From Planctomycetota bacterium (GTDB lineage: Bacteria > Planctomycetota > UBA1135 > UBA2386), in assembly GCA_016716265.1 (NCBI GenBank), contig JADJWQ010000006.1, positions 2,755,501 through 2,819,500 on the forward strand: a stretch of DNA of 64,000 bases. The letters run 5' to 3'. Made by a program: the position numbers and the translations under genes. The notes below the pieces were generated by a model. It worked only from the letters and a program-made list of their open reading frames with translations. It did not search any database and had not been told where the DNA came from. Below, piece by piece: positions 26,540-36,118 of the stretch; positions within the stretch are counted from its first letter, which is position 1; each line of letters starts with the position of its first letter.

Positions 26540-27121
26540 ATGACGTTCACCTCGCGCGCCCTCGTCGAAGCCGCCAGTCGGGGCGACGGCGCGGCGATCG
26601 ACGAGCTGGTGGTCGCGTGCCTGCCCCGGCTCCATGCCTATGTGCGCCTGCGCATGGGGGCGGAGCTCCGCGGGCGCGAAGCCTCGGTGGACATCGCCCA
26701 ATCCGTGTGTCGCGAGATCCTCGCGAGCCTGGGCGAGGACCGGTTCGTCTACCGGGGCGAGCGCGCGTTCCTGCACTACGTGTTCGAATGCGCGCTCAAC
26801 AAGATCCGCCAGCGTCACCGCACGATGCACAGGCAGCGGCGAGACGTCGACCGCGAGGTCCCCGTCGACGCGGGCGCCACCGAGCCGCTGGCCGCGCTCG
26901 ACTCCGTCAGCCGCGACGTCGTCGCGCGCGAGGAGCTCGACCTGCTCGAGGCCGCATTCGCAAGGCTGCCGGACCACTATCGCGAGGTGCTGACGAAGTC
27001 GAGGATCCTCGGCCTGTCGACGCACGAGATCGCGGAGTCGATGGGGAGGAGCGACCAGGCGGTACGCAATCTGATCGGCCGCGCGTTGCGCATGCTGGCG
27101 CGCACGCACGCGCCCCGCTGA
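26540..27121 (+). CDS. ECF-type RNA polymerase sigma factor
   Basis: 193 residues from the ATG at 26540. Region 2 runs from AIDELVVACLPRLHAYVRLR through SVCREILASL to ALNKIRQRHR. Region 4 is a helix-turn-helix near the end: LPDHYREVLTKSRILGLSTH, then EIAESMGRSDQAVRNLIGRAL. The SVCR(E/D) segment recurs in the second sigma gene of this window at 50530, so the two are related. The gene converges on the kinase-WD40 gene with only 22 bp between the stops. ECF sigma factors of this type are often encoded beside Ser/Thr kinases in Planctomycetota; control by phosphorylation is a reasonable inference but is not shown here. Confidence 0.9.
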   Translation: MTFTSRALVEAASRGDGAAIDELVVACLPRLHAYVRLRMGAELRGREASVDIAQSVCREILASLGEDRFVYRGERAFLHYVFECALNKIRQRHRTMHRQRRDVDREVPVDAGATEPLAALDSVSRDVVAREELDLLEAAFARLPDHYREVLTKSRILGLSTHEIAESMGRSDQAVRNLIGRALRMLARTHAPR

Positions 27122-27143
27122 CCACCGCGCTCGCACCGCGCGC

Positions 27144-30100
27144 TCACGGCGTCGACCACACGAACGCCTCCGCCGGACCGTGCAGCGGACCCGCGAGCGA
27201 CGCGAGGTGCCGGCCGTCCGCCGAGAACAGGGCGAGCCTGCACTCCGGCGCGCTCGTCAACCCGACGATCACCTGCCCGAACCGGGGATCGCAGATCCGC
27301 ACGAGGCCGTCGCCGCAGCCGACCGCGAAGCGCGCTCCGTCGGGAGTCCACGACGCCCCGATGCCCGCCGGCGTCGGGATCTCGTGCAGCGCGCGTCCGG
27401 CGACGACGTCCCAGACCGACGTCCGTCCACCTCCACCGGTCACCGCCGCGAGCACGCCGTCGGGCGCGAACGCGACCGCCGTCGCCGGAGCCGCATCGAG
27501 CGTGCGGAGGATCGCCCCCGACCCGTCGAGGAGCTGCCAGAGCGGTCGATCCCGACTCGCGGCGAGCAGGCGACGGCCGTCCGGAGCTGCCGCGACGCTG
27601 ACCGGCCCGCCTTCCATCGCGCGGATCCAGACGACGTCGAGAGTCGCGCCCGACACCAGCGCGAATGCGCTGAGACCGCCGACCAGGAAGCCGTCGAGTG
27701 ACGGGACGTGGACGATCTCGAACGGGCGGTCGATCGGGCTCTCGCGCTCGCCGATGACTTCGAGCGAGCGCGCCGCGAGGCGCGTCAGGTGCAGGCGCGC
27801 GGCGACCAATACCTCGTCGCGCGACGGGTCGTAGGCGACCCGCGCCACCGGGTAGTGCTGCGCGGCCTCCGCGAGCAGGCGTCCGGTCGCGAGGTCCCAA
27901 TTGCGGAGCGTGCCGTAGTGGGACACGGTGACCAGCCGGCCGGCACCGGCGAACGCGAGGTGGCCGACACCGCGGCCGATCGGCACGACCAGCGGCCGCG
28001 GTCGCGGGTCGACGTCCCACGCGCGCGCGGTGCCGTCGCGCGACACCGTGTAGAAGCGCCCGTCGCGCGCCCCCGCGATGCCCTCGACTCCGGAGGTGTG
28101 GCCGGCGAAGCGATGGACGATCCGGCCGTCCGCCGGGTCGAGCAGCACCAGCGTCGCGAGTTCGAAGCCACCGGCCACCAGGAGCCGCGCGCCGCCCGCC
28201 ACAAACTCGAGATCGCTGAGCCGCCCCCCACCGAGGCCGACGATCCAGAGCACGTCCCCGGTCGCCGCGTCGACGCACACGACTCGCCCGTCGGTGAACG
28301 CACAGGTCAGCGACCGGCCGTCCGGCGCGAACTCCAACACCCGCGCGAATACGTGCCGGTCGGCGGCGACGAGCTCGGTCTGCAGCACGACGCGCCGGGT
28401 CGCCAGCTCGACGACGTGGAGCGTCCCGCGGTTGCCGACGCAGGCGACCCGCCGGCTCGCCGCATCGAAGCAGGGGCGCACGTCCGCGCCGAGGCCGGTG
28501 ATCGTCCACGCCGGCCCGCCGTCCGTCGGCAGCACGCGACACGCGTCCTCGTCGTCGCCGAGCGCGATCCACGCGCCGTCCTTTGACCACGCCGGCGAGG
28601 CACCGCCCGCCGGGCTCGCCACCTGCAGCTCGCGCACGACCTCGAGGTCCGGCACGGACAGGATCCGCGCGCGCCCCTCCTTGTCGAGCTCGAGGAACTG
28701 CGTCCCGTCGGGTGACGCCGCCAGCTTCGGGTAGATCCCGGTGTCCGACCGGCTGGCGAGCTCGACGTCCGCCGGGTCCGTCGTCGCATGGACGCGGAGG
28801 TGGCCGAGATCCGCGGCCACCAGCCACTCGCCGCACAGCACGGTGTCGTGCCACGCCCGTCCCGGTCCGGCGTGCCAGATGCGCAGCGAGCCGTCGACGC
28901 GCGATCGGAGATGCTGCCATTCCCAATGCCGGTCGTGCTCGGGAACCGCCGCGAGGCGCGCGCGCACCTCCAGCGGTCGGTGGAGCTCCAGCGCGGCGAA
29001 GCCGGCGGCCATGTTCGCCGCCGCACCCGACGCCTCGGCGCGGACCCGCGCGCGCTGCGCCTCGTCGCGCGCCCGGGTCGCGTCGAGCAAGGCGGACGAG
29101 ACGACCGCCAGCGCCACGCCAATGACGACGGACACCGCCACGACACTGCCGACGACCGTACGGTGTCGGCGGACGAACTTGCGGAGCAGGTACCGACGGG
29201 ACGGCGGTCGCGCCTCGACCGGGAGGTCGCGCAGGTGGTTGCGCAGGTCTCGCGCCAGATCGGCGACGGTCGCATAGCGCCGCGACGGCTCGGGGTCGAG
29301 CGCGCGCATCAGCACCCAGTCGAGCTCGGTCCGCAATGCGCGTGCGAGCTCCGGTCCGCCGCTGTCCCGGAGCACCGCACTGGCGCGGCGCGGGGATCCG
29401 CACCGCAGCATCTCGACCACCTCGTGGATCGGCCGCCGCCGGAACGTGTCGCGCGGGATCGGCAGGTCGCCGGTCAGCAGCTCGAACAGGATCGCGCCGA
29501 GCGACCAGATGTCGGTGCGGGTGTCGACCGGCTCGCCGACGGCCTGCTCCGGGCTCATGTACTCGAGGGTTCCGAGCAGGCTGCCCTCGACCGTCAGCTC
29601 CGTCGCCCGCAGCTCGTCTGCGAGCTTCGCGAGACCGAAGTCGATGACCTTCGGCTCCGGTGCGGTACCCGTGCCGGCCACCAGGACGTTCGAGGGCTTG
29701 AGGTCACGGTGGATGACGCCGCACTGATGCGCGTGCTGGATCGCGTCGCAGACCAGCAGGAACAGCCGGATCCGGCCCGCGGGCGGGAGTTCCTCGCGCC
29801 GTGCGAACTCGGTGATCGGGACGCCGTCGACGAGCTCCATCGCGAACCACGGGCGCCCGTCCGAGGCCGCGCCGGCCTCGAACATCCGCGCGATACCCGG
29901 GTGCTGCAGGCTCGCCAGCGCGTCGCGCTCGAACTCGAACCGCTGCGCGGCGCGGCTGCTCGAGCGCGTCGCGTGCAGCAGCTTCAGCGCGACGATCCGG
30001 CGCACCGGCTCGGACTGGACCGCGCGGTAGACGGTCGCGAAGCCGCCCTCGCCGAGCACCCCGTCGAGCGCGAAGGTGCCGATCCGCGGCAGCGCCCCGA

Positions 30101-30332
30101 CGGTGCTCGCGACCGGCAGCAGCAGCTCGTCACCGCGCGCGAGCTCCGCGACGGCGGCACGGATCGCATCGGCGTGCTCGGGGTGGCGCGCGAGCAGCCG
30201 ACCGAGGTCCGCTTCCCGGCTCCCGGGATCCGCGCCGAGCCACGCCTCGTAGACCGCCGCCTCGAGCTGGTCCGGCAGCGCCGCGGCGGCGACGGGCTCC
30301 GGTTCGGGTGGGCTGGGATCCTGATCGGGCAC
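27144..30332 (-). CDS. Membrane Ser/Thr protein kinase with WD40 sensor region
   Basis: About 1062 residues from the GTG at 30332; an in-frame GTG at 30419 would add 29 Pro/Ser-rich residues. A helical N-terminal region (20-75) resembles those before planctomycetal kinases. The kinase domain has GEGGFATV (94-101), VALK lysine K117, HRDLKPSN from H208 and DFG at 231-233, so all catalytic residues are present. After an insert with ELDWVLMRALDPEPSRRYAT comes a membrane helix in VVGSVVAVSVVIGVALAVV, and then ~10 WD40-like repeats to the C-terminus (FAGHTSGVEGIAGARDGRF, TSVWDVVAGRAL, FVWSTP at the end). The WD40 propeller should lie outside the cytoplasm and act as sensor or docking platform. It converges with the ECF sigma gene at 26540, a likely functional partner. 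Confidence 0.9.
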   Translation of the reverse strand: MPDQDPSPPEPEPVAAAALPDQLEAAVYEAWLGADPGSREADLGRLLARHPEHADAIRAAVAELARGDELLLPVASTVGALPRIGTFALDGVLGEGGFATVYRAVQSEPVRRIVALKLLHATRSSSRAAQRFEFERDALASLQHPGIARMFEAGAASDGRPWFAMELVDGVPITEFARREELPPAGRIRLFLLVCDAIQHAHQCGVIHRDLKPSNVLVAGTGTAPEPKVIDFGLAKLADELRATELTVEGSLLGTLEYMSPEQAVGEPVDTRTDIWSLGAILFELLTGDLPIPRDTFRRRPIHEVVEMLRCGSPRRASAVLRDSGGPELARALRTELDWVLMRALDPEPSRRYATVADLARDLRNHLRDLPVEARPPSRRYLLRKFVRRHRTVVGSVVAVSVVIGVALAVVSSALLDATRARDEAQRARVRAEASGAAANMAAGFAALELHRPLEVRARLAAVPEHDRHWEWQHLRSRVDGSLRIWHAGPGRAWHDTVLCGEWLVAADLGHLRVHATTDPADVELASRSDTGIYPKLAASPDGTQFLELDKEGRARILSVPDLEVVRELQVASPAGGASPAWSKDGAWIALGDDEDACRVLPTDGGPAWTITGLGADVRPCFDAASRRVACVGNRGTLHVVELATRRVVLQTELVAADRHVFARVLEFAPDGRSLTCAFTDGRVVCVDAATGDVLWIVGLGGGRLSDLEFVAGGARLLVAGGFELATLVLLDPADGRIVHRFAGHTSGVEGIAGARDGRFYTVSRDGTARAWDVDPRPRPLVVPIGRGVGHLAFAGAGRLVTVSHYGTLRNWDLATGRLLAEAAQHYPVARVAYDPSRDEVLVAARLHLTRLAARSLEVIGERESPIDRPFEIVHVPSLDGFLVGGLSAFALVSGATLDVVWIRAMEGGPVSVAAAPDGRRLLAASRDRPLWQLLDGSGAILRTLDAAPATAVAFAPDGVLAAVTGGGGRTSVWDVVAGRALHEIPTPAGIGASWTPDGARFAVGCGDGLVRICDPRFGQVIVGLTSAPECRLALFSADGRHLASLAGPLHGPAEAFVWSTP

Positions 30333-30373
30333 TGGAGCGAGCGATGGAGGGGGGTCCGGCAGCGTCGAGCAGG

Positions 30374-30379
30374 ATGATA
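30374..30379 (-). promoter_or_regulatory. Candidate -10 element of the kinase-WD40 gene
   Basis: TATCAT on the minus strand lies 41 nt before the GTG at 30332 and downstream of the alternative GTG at 30419, so it favours the shorter protein. Confidence 0.35.
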
Positions 30380-30428
30380 GCGGCTGGCTCGACCGCGCAT
30401 CCCGCGGTGGACGGCGCACGCGAGGGGC

Positions 30429-32759
30429 TCAGCGGATCCGCAGCAGCGCGGCGTCGCTCGCGGTCAGCGCACCGAGGGGATCGAGCTGCACGAACTGGAC
30501 GCGGGTATCGAAGTCACCGACCGCGGACGGGATCGGCAGCCGGCCGATCACGCCCCCGGTCGCGTCGGCGATCCCAAGGCCCTCGACGATCTCCGGCGCG
30601 AGCCGCAGCACGCAGGAGCTCGCCGCACCCGGCAACGGAATCGTCGCGGTGTTCGCGCCGAGGATCACCACCGCCAATGCACCGGCCACACCGCTCTGCA
30701 GCGCGACGTGGTAGTCGGTCGAGCCCTTGTAGGGCGGCCGGTTCACGAGAGTCGGACCGTGTCCGCCGCGCACGACCCCGCGACAACCTGACGCGTAGCT
30801 GCCGAACGAGGCGGCGCGCGGGTCGATGCGGGCCATGCGCACGGTGTTCTGCGCATTGCTGGTGTCCGACCACGCGATCACGAAGCCCGGGTGGTCGTCG
30901 TCGAAGCACACCGTACCCTGGCCGCCCGGGAAGCTCCCGCAGGAGAGCACGTGGGACTCCAGGGGCGCGCCGTCACCGCCCATCTTGAACACCTGCATCA
31001 CGGGACGGCTGCCGTCGTAGAAGGTCCCGACGAAGTGGGTGCGGGTGTCGTCGTCCACGTCGAGGCAGCGCCCGCCGAAGCTGCGCGTGGTCAGCCGCGA
31101 CGCCGACGACGAGAGCAGCACGCGGCGCGACTCGAGCACCGGCTGGTCGTAGCGACCGGTGTGCGAGAACGTCGCGAACTGGACGCGACTGCCATAGGGC
31201 CCGTTGTAGCGGAACCCGAGCGCCGGTGTGCTCGTCCACAGGACACCGGTCCGACCCCCGAAGTTCGCGCAATGCGGGTAGAGCACGTGCTCGTCGGTCG
31301 GCATCCCCGCGTGGTTCAGGAAGTAGTTGCCGGACGACCCGTCGCTGAACACGTTGGCCACGCCGAGCATCCAACGGTCGACCCCCGGCACCCAGGCCTG
31401 CCAGACGAGGCGCCACCGGATGCCGTTCGCCGGGTCGGCGAAGCGGGAGATCGACGGCCGGATGTCGTCCTGGGTCACCGGCTCGCCCGGATAGCGCAGC
31501 GGGCGGTCCGGTGTCAGCACCCGGGCGGTGTCGATCATGACCCCGACCGTGTAGACGTCGAGGTCGGCATTGCCGTCGGTGACCAGCGCGACCGCGACGC
31601 GATCGCCGATCGAATACGCGGGCACGCCACCGATCGACGGCGACGAGTGGTTGCCGGTCGGCGCCGTCAGGTATGCGAGATCTCCCGAGTTCTGCGCAAT
31701 GGCGGAGCCGGAGTCGTGGAGGTAGACGCGCACCTTGGTGGTGCTCGTCGACGGGAAGTCGCGCAGGATCGCCAGCGCCCAGCGGTTCGCACCGCCGACG
31801 AAAGTGACCCGGCCCTCCCACGACGACCAGCTCGTCGTGATGTCGGTGAAGCCGTAGCGCCGGAACCTGAAGCCGTCGTCCAGGATCAGCCCGAACGCGT
31901 CCCGGTCGGTGGCCGAGATATCCCGCGAGAGCTGCAGCCAGATCTCGTTGCTGACATCGTTGCGGACCAGGTCCGGGCCCTGCGGCGGCGCGTACGACGT
32001 CGGGCTGACGACCATGTTGCCGATCAGCGGATCGATCGTCACCGGCCACGCGGCGCCGTCGAGCCAGCCGGCGTCGACGCGGAGCTCGACGACCCCACCG
32101 GCGTCCACCCGCGTGACCACGTCACCGGTCCGACCTGCGGCGTCGATCGCGACCGCGCGGCCGTAGTGCACGACCGCTCGCCCCTCCGTGTCGCGCAGCG
32201 CGAATCCGACCGCACCATGCACGATGTCCGCCTCCAGCTCGGTGAGCAGGCTCCCGCGCACGACGAGATCACCGCTTGGGTCGAGCGGCCCGCGCACCAC
32301 GAAGCTCTGCTCCACCCCGTCGGCGCGCAGGTCGTAGACCTCGGCAACCGCGCCGCTGCGGTAGACGTAGCGCCAATCGCTGTCCGCAGCACCCTCGACC
32401 GTGGCGGGGTCCCACAGCTCGGCCGCTCCGGCGCGCACCGAGGCGGTCCGCCAGCGCACCGGCAGATTGCGCGGAGCGTCGGGCCCGAGCACCGGGACGA
32501 ACTCGAAGCCGTCGTGGAACGACGCCTTGTAGTCCGGCCCGCCGGCCCACAGCCCGTACTCGCCGCCGAGCGGGTCGGACTCCATGGTGTGCAGCGGCAC
32601 GCGCCAGTCGAAGCCGGCGGTCGCGAGGCCTTCCGGCGTTGCCGGCGGCTCCGACGGCGCCGGATGGTCGGCGAGCGCGGTGGCATGGGTCTGGGCCGTG
32701 AGGCCGGCGATGCCCAGGGTGGCTGCCAGCGGAACGAGGAAGTCGCGGAGTGGATTCAT
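30429..32759 (-). CDS. Secreted protein of unknown function with possible C-terminal module
   Basis: 776 residues from the ATG at 32759, with a signal peptide (FLVPLAATLGIAGLTAQTHA). I do not recognise the family. The N-terminal third resembles beta-rich regions found before repeat domains in large secreted proteins and ends in AAWPVTIDPLI. The middle part is rich in Trp, Tyr and Asp, with recurring RVxLxxD-like strands, and could be another propeller. The last ~130 residues resemble the module of the FG-GAP and Kelch proteins only weakly: YASGCRG near the start and a second Cys in ASSCVLRLAP. It follows the Ig/PKD protein by 80 bp on the same strand, so the two are probably co-transcribed. 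An in-frame start at 32900 would bury the signal peptide and is less likely. Confidence 0.75.
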   Translation of the reverse strand: MNPLRDFLVPLAATLGIAGLTAQTHATALADHPAPSEPPATPEGLATAGFDWRVPLHTMESDPLGGEYGLWAGGPDYKASFHDGFEFVPVLGPDAPRNLPVRWRTASVRAGAAELWDPATVEGAADSDWRYVYRSGAVAEVYDLRADGVEQSFVVRGPLDPSGDLVVRGSLLTELEADIVHGAVGFALRDTEGRAVVHYGRAVAIDAAGRTGDVVTRVDAGGVVELRVDAGWLDGAAWPVTIDPLIGNMVVSPTSYAPPQGPDLVRNDVSNEIWLQLSRDISATDRDAFGLILDDGFRFRRYGFTDITTSWSSWEGRVTFVGGANRWALAILRDFPSTSTTKVRVYLHDSGSAIAQNSGDLAYLTAPTGNHSSPSIGGVPAYSIGDRVAVALVTDGNADLDVYTVGVMIDTARVLTPDRPLRYPGEPVTQDDIRPSISRFADPANGIRWRLVWQAWVPGVDRWMLGVANVFSDGSSGNYFLNHAGMPTDEHVLYPHCANFGGRTGVLWTSTPALGFRYNGPYGSRVQFATFSHTGRYDQPVLESRRVLLSSSASRLTTRSFGGRCLDVDDDTRTHFVGTFYDGSRPVMQVFKMGGDGAPLESHVLSCGSFPGGQGTVCFDDDHPGFVIAWSDTSNAQNTVRMARIDPRAASFGSYASGCRGVVRGGHGPTLVNRPPYKGSTDYHVALQSGVAGALAVVILGANTATIPLPGAASSCVLRLAPEIVEGLGIADATGGVIGRLPIPSAVGDFDTRVQFVQLDPLGALTASDAALLRIR

Positions 32760-32839
32760 CGGAGCGTCCGGTCGTCGGTGCTCCGCGGAGTGCCGGACGG
32801 TGGTGCTCCAACCGCGAAATCCGACACGAGCGCAGCCGG

Positions 32840-35767
32840 TCAGTGCAGGTGCACGTCGAGTCCCGGTGAGGCCGCGCCGATCGTCCCCGCGATCAGCCAC
32901 TGGAAGTACAGGTGCAGTCCGGCGAGGGTCGGCTCAGCGGGGATCGGCAGCGGCTCGTCGGCGGCACCGACACCCGTCGAGGCCGGCAACGCGATCAGCG
33001 GTGCGACCTCCAGCGGGGACCCCGCGCAGAAGCCGAACACGCCGAGGTCGATCGGCAGCGGCATGCCCTGCCAGGACGTCGCCGTGATGCCGACCAGCAG
33101 TGCGGCCGGGCGACCCGGCTCGACGGACCGGAGCTCGACCGCGAGGTCCGGGGCAGGGATCGCAGGGGCGGTCCGCGTCCGGATCCAAGGAGCGCCGCGG
33201 GTGCCGGGGCAGGCCCGGCCGAAGCTCGCGGCGTACGGCGGCTCGGCCAGCACGTCGGCGGCGAGCTGCGCCGCACTGCGGGCGTGGTCGTAGAGCCGGA
33301 TGTCGTCGAGGTCGAACAGCTGCGTGAACGGCATCCCGGCGTGGCCGGAGGTCGTCGCGGCGATCGTCAGCAGCCCCGCCCCGCCCTGGATGCTCCGCCA
33401 GTTGCGGCCGGCATCCGGCTGGCCGTCGATGTAGACCTCGAAGCGATTGACGCCATCCCAGACGACCGCGACGTGGCGCCAGACGCCGGGCATCCCGAAC
33501 AGGTCGATCGACGTCTGCAACTCGACGCGCGGTGGACCGATCTTCGCGCGCAGGGTGCCGGACACACCGTCGACGTAGACCTCGAGCGACGGGTGCGCGA
33601 TCAGCACGAGGTCCGGCTGCGACGACGGCCTCGGCGCCGACGTCCGCTGCCACCAGGACAGCGTGAATGCCGATGCGGCGTCGAAGGTCAGCCCGGTGTC
33701 GATCCAGGGCGGCGGATCACCATGGCCGAGGCAGCCGAAGCCGGGGTCGTTGCCCTGGAAGCCACCGCGGCCGGCGTCGGCCTGCCAGCCGGTGCCGGTG
33801 ACCGCGAGCTGGGGTGGCACGTGCGACAACGATGCGACGTTGGCCGTCGTCGTGCCGCGCACCTCGTCGAACACGAGATGCAGGTATTCGGCCCCGTAGC
33901 GATTGCGGGTCGGTCCGAGCACGTGGATCGGTGCGGGGAGAGCGACACGGCCACGGCAACCCTGCGCATCGTGGACGGTCAGCTGCGGCGTGAACCAGCC
34001 GCCTTCGGCGTAGACCGCGATCGGGTTCCGCAGCGTGGAGTCGACCAGACCGTCGCCGTCGAAGTCCCACTCGTGCAGTACCGCGGTCGTCGACGACGTG
34101 TCGGTGAACGCGACCGTCAGGGGTGCGGACCCGCCGGTGACCGACGCCGTGAAGTCCGCGACCGGACCGAACACGTGCACGTAGTCGGGCAGGGTCCGCG
34201 TCGTCGCACAGCCGGTCGCGAAGCGAGCCGTCAGCGAGACGGTGAACGGCCGACCACCGGGGTTGCCGGCCTCGTAGGTCCATTCCGGGTTGCGCAGCGA
34301 GGAGTCGACGATGCCATCGCCGTCGAAGTCCCACTCCAGCGCGACCACCGGTCCGGGCGCACTGCTCTGGAACTGGACCCGCAACGGCGCGCAGCCGCTC
34401 GTCGGGGTCGTGGCCCAGCAGTCGACGGTCGGCGATGCCATGACCGTCAATCGAGCCGCCCGCGACAGCTCCGACCGGCACGGGTTGCTGACGAGACAGT
34501 CGTACAGCCTGCCGTCGTCCGCAGGCGTGGCCGCGAACTCGAGGATCCGGCGCGTCGCGCCGGCGATCGCGACGCCGTCGCGACGCCATTGGTAGGCGAC
34601 CGCCGGAGAGCCGGTGGCGCTCAGCTCGAAGTGCGCGGTGTGGTTCGCGCAGACCTCCGCATCCGCAGGCTGGCGGACGATGGCCAGCGTCTGCAGGACC
34701 TCCACGTGGGCAACGCCGCTCGGGATCGTCCCGCAGCTGTTACCGACGATCACGTCGTAGTCACCCGCGTCGGCGCGGGCCAGCGGATCGCGCACCAGCG
34801 TCGGGGCGGTCTCGCCTTGGAGCGTCACCCCGTCCTTGCGCCACCGGTAGCTCAGGCCGGCACCCACCGCGTCGACCGCGAGCACCAGCCGGCTGCCCTC
34901 GCACTGCGTGGCCCCCTGTGGTTGAACGCGTATGACCGGCGCGACGGACACTCGCAGCAGCGCGCTTCGCGTGTAGATCGACGGCGAGCAGAAGTTCCAG
35001 ATCCTGCAGCGGAAGGTCGCGCCGTCGAGAGCGGCCGTGGCGACGACGCGGAGCGTGTGCTGCGTCTCGCCGAGCATGTCCCGGCCGTCGCGCTGCCACT
35101 GGTAGCTGACGGGCAGCGTGCCCGCGGCATAGGTGGCGAACTGCGCCGTGTCCGATGCGCAGACCGACACGTCCTCGGGCTGCACGACGATCGTCGGCGG
35201 GTAGCAGCACTCGATCGAGAAGGCATAGTACTGCGGATTGGAATACGGGAACGGAATCCAGCCGTAGCCCGGCATCCGCGACATGCCGATCGACAACACC
35301 GGATTGGAGGGCGGCGGGCTCGACCGCATGATCGGGATCGTCACCCCCGTCGCCGGCGTGCCGCTCGGTGCCGGCGGCACCACGAAGGCCAGCCATAGCC
35401 GCTGACCCGTGGTGGTCGTGACCGGTGACGTCAGCATCGCACGCGCCCGCCCCGAGACGCTGGTCGGCAGCGTCGTCGCACCAGACCACACGAGCTGCCC
35501 CGGAGCGTTCGACCCACCAACGTACAGGCGCAGCTCGATCGTCGTCGCGGGCCCGAAGATGCGGATCACCGGCATCGCGAACGCCTGCAGCGTCAGCGAT
35601 CCCATCGCCGGGGGCACGTCGACGGCGAACGCGACCTCCCGGCCCGGATCGTAGGTGGCGTCGGGGCCCAAGGTCCCCGGCAGGCAGCCTGACAGACACT
35701 CCTGCGCCGGCACCCCGAGCGCCAGCGTGGCTGCCATCAGGGCAGCCGTGATCGCGAACGTGCGCAT
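32840..35767 (-). CDS. Secreted multidomain protein: Ig-like, PKD, LamG-like, C-terminal module
   Basis: 975 residues with a clear signal peptide (MRTFAITAALMAATLALGVPAQ). After a beta-sandwich-like region (30-190) come three Ig-like domains, each with a Cys pair and a YxWxxDG strand (SYQWQRDG, SYRWRKDG, AYQWRRDG). Two PKD domains follow (VALEWDFDGDGIVDS and LHEWDFDGDGLVDS). Then there is a concanavalin/LamG-like domain with WRHVAVVWDGVNRFEVYIDG and LDDIRLYDHA. The end (FGRACPGTRGAPWIR to FQWLIAG) is the C-terminal module shared with the FG-GAP proteins. The set points to surface adhesion or polysaccharide binding rather than catalysis. It is divergent from the Kelch array, with 351 bp between, and heads an operon with the 776-residue protein. 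Confidence 0.88.
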   Translation of the reverse strand: MRTFAITAALMAATLALGVPAQECLSGCLPGTLGPDATYDPGREVAFAVDVPPAMGSLTLQAFAMPVIRIFGPATTIELRLYVGGSNAPGQLVWSGATTLPTSVSGRARAMLTSPVTTTTGQRLWLAFVVPPAPSGTPATGVTIPIMRSSPPPSNPVLSIGMSRMPGYGWIPFPYSNPQYYAFSIECCYPPTIVVQPEDVSVCASDTAQFATYAAGTLPVSYQWQRDGRDMLGETQHTLRVVATAALDGATFRCRIWNFCSPSIYTRSALLRVSVAPVIRVQPQGATQCEGSRLVLAVDAVGAGLSYRWRKDGVTLQGETAPTLVRDPLARADAGDYDVIVGNSCGTIPSGVAHVEVLQTLAIVRQPADAEVCANHTAHFELSATGSPAVAYQWRRDGVAIAGATRRILEFAATPADDGRLYDCLVSNPCRSELSRAARLTVMASPTVDCWATTPTSGCAPLRVQFQSSAPGPVVALEWDFDGDGIVDSSLRNPEWTYEAGNPGGRPFTVSLTARFATGCATTRTLPDYVHVFGPVADFTASVTGGSAPLTVAFTDTSSTTAVLHEWDFDGDGLVDSTLRNPIAVYAEGGWFTPQLTVHDAQGCRGRVALPAPIHVLGPTRNRYGAEYLHLVFDEVRGTTTANVASLSHVPPQLAVTGTGWQADAGRGGFQGNDPGFGCLGHGDPPPWIDTGLTFDAASAFTLSWWQRTSAPRPSSQPDLVLIAHPSLEVYVDGVSGTLRAKIGPPRVELQTSIDLFGMPGVWRHVAVVWDGVNRFEVYIDGQPDAGRNWRSIQGGAGLLTIAATTSGHAGMPFTQLFDLDDIRLYDHARSAAQLAADVLAEPPYAASFGRACPGTRGAPWIRTRTAPAIPAPDLAVELRSVEPGRPAALLVGITATSWQGMPLPIDLGVFGFCAGSPLEVAPLIALPASTGVGAADEPLPIPAEPTLAGLHLYFQWLIAGTIGAASPGLDVHLH

Positions 35768-36118
35768 CTCGAACCTCCGTGGGAATCCGGTCTGCGACAG
35801 ACCTGGAACTCCCTGCCACGCGCCGCCCGCGACCGATCGTTACTTCGCGTCTGCGGAATCCGGTGCCGTGACGGTCGTCGCGCTGGGCGAGGTGCCCGGG
35901 GGGCGTACGGCGACGCCTCGCATCGCCGGCCGCCCAAGGGTGATCCCCAACCAACGAGCTCCGAACGGACACGGTGGCGTCAACACAGAGATGTCACGAG
36001 CCGCCGCGCCACATCTGCGCGCTCCCCACGATGTGAACGTGATGGCGCAGCGCTCGGGCCGACGTGGGCGAGCCGCGGCATCCCTCGTCGACGCTCTCTC
36101 CTCTGCAGGAGCAGGAAC
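35768..36118 (+). other. Divergent promoter region before the Kelch array
   Basis: No gene is supported. The right half (from ~35985) is similar to the spacer repeated between the Kelch genes: tcacgagccgccgcgccaca, cacgatgt and catccctcgtcgac recur. It should hold promoters for the minus-strand Ig/PKD gene and the plus-strand array. Confidence 0.5.

Noticed and set aside
32760..32900. Longer form of the 776-residue secreted protein from 32900
   Set aside because: It overlaps the preceding gene and would place 47 residues before a well-formed signal peptide.
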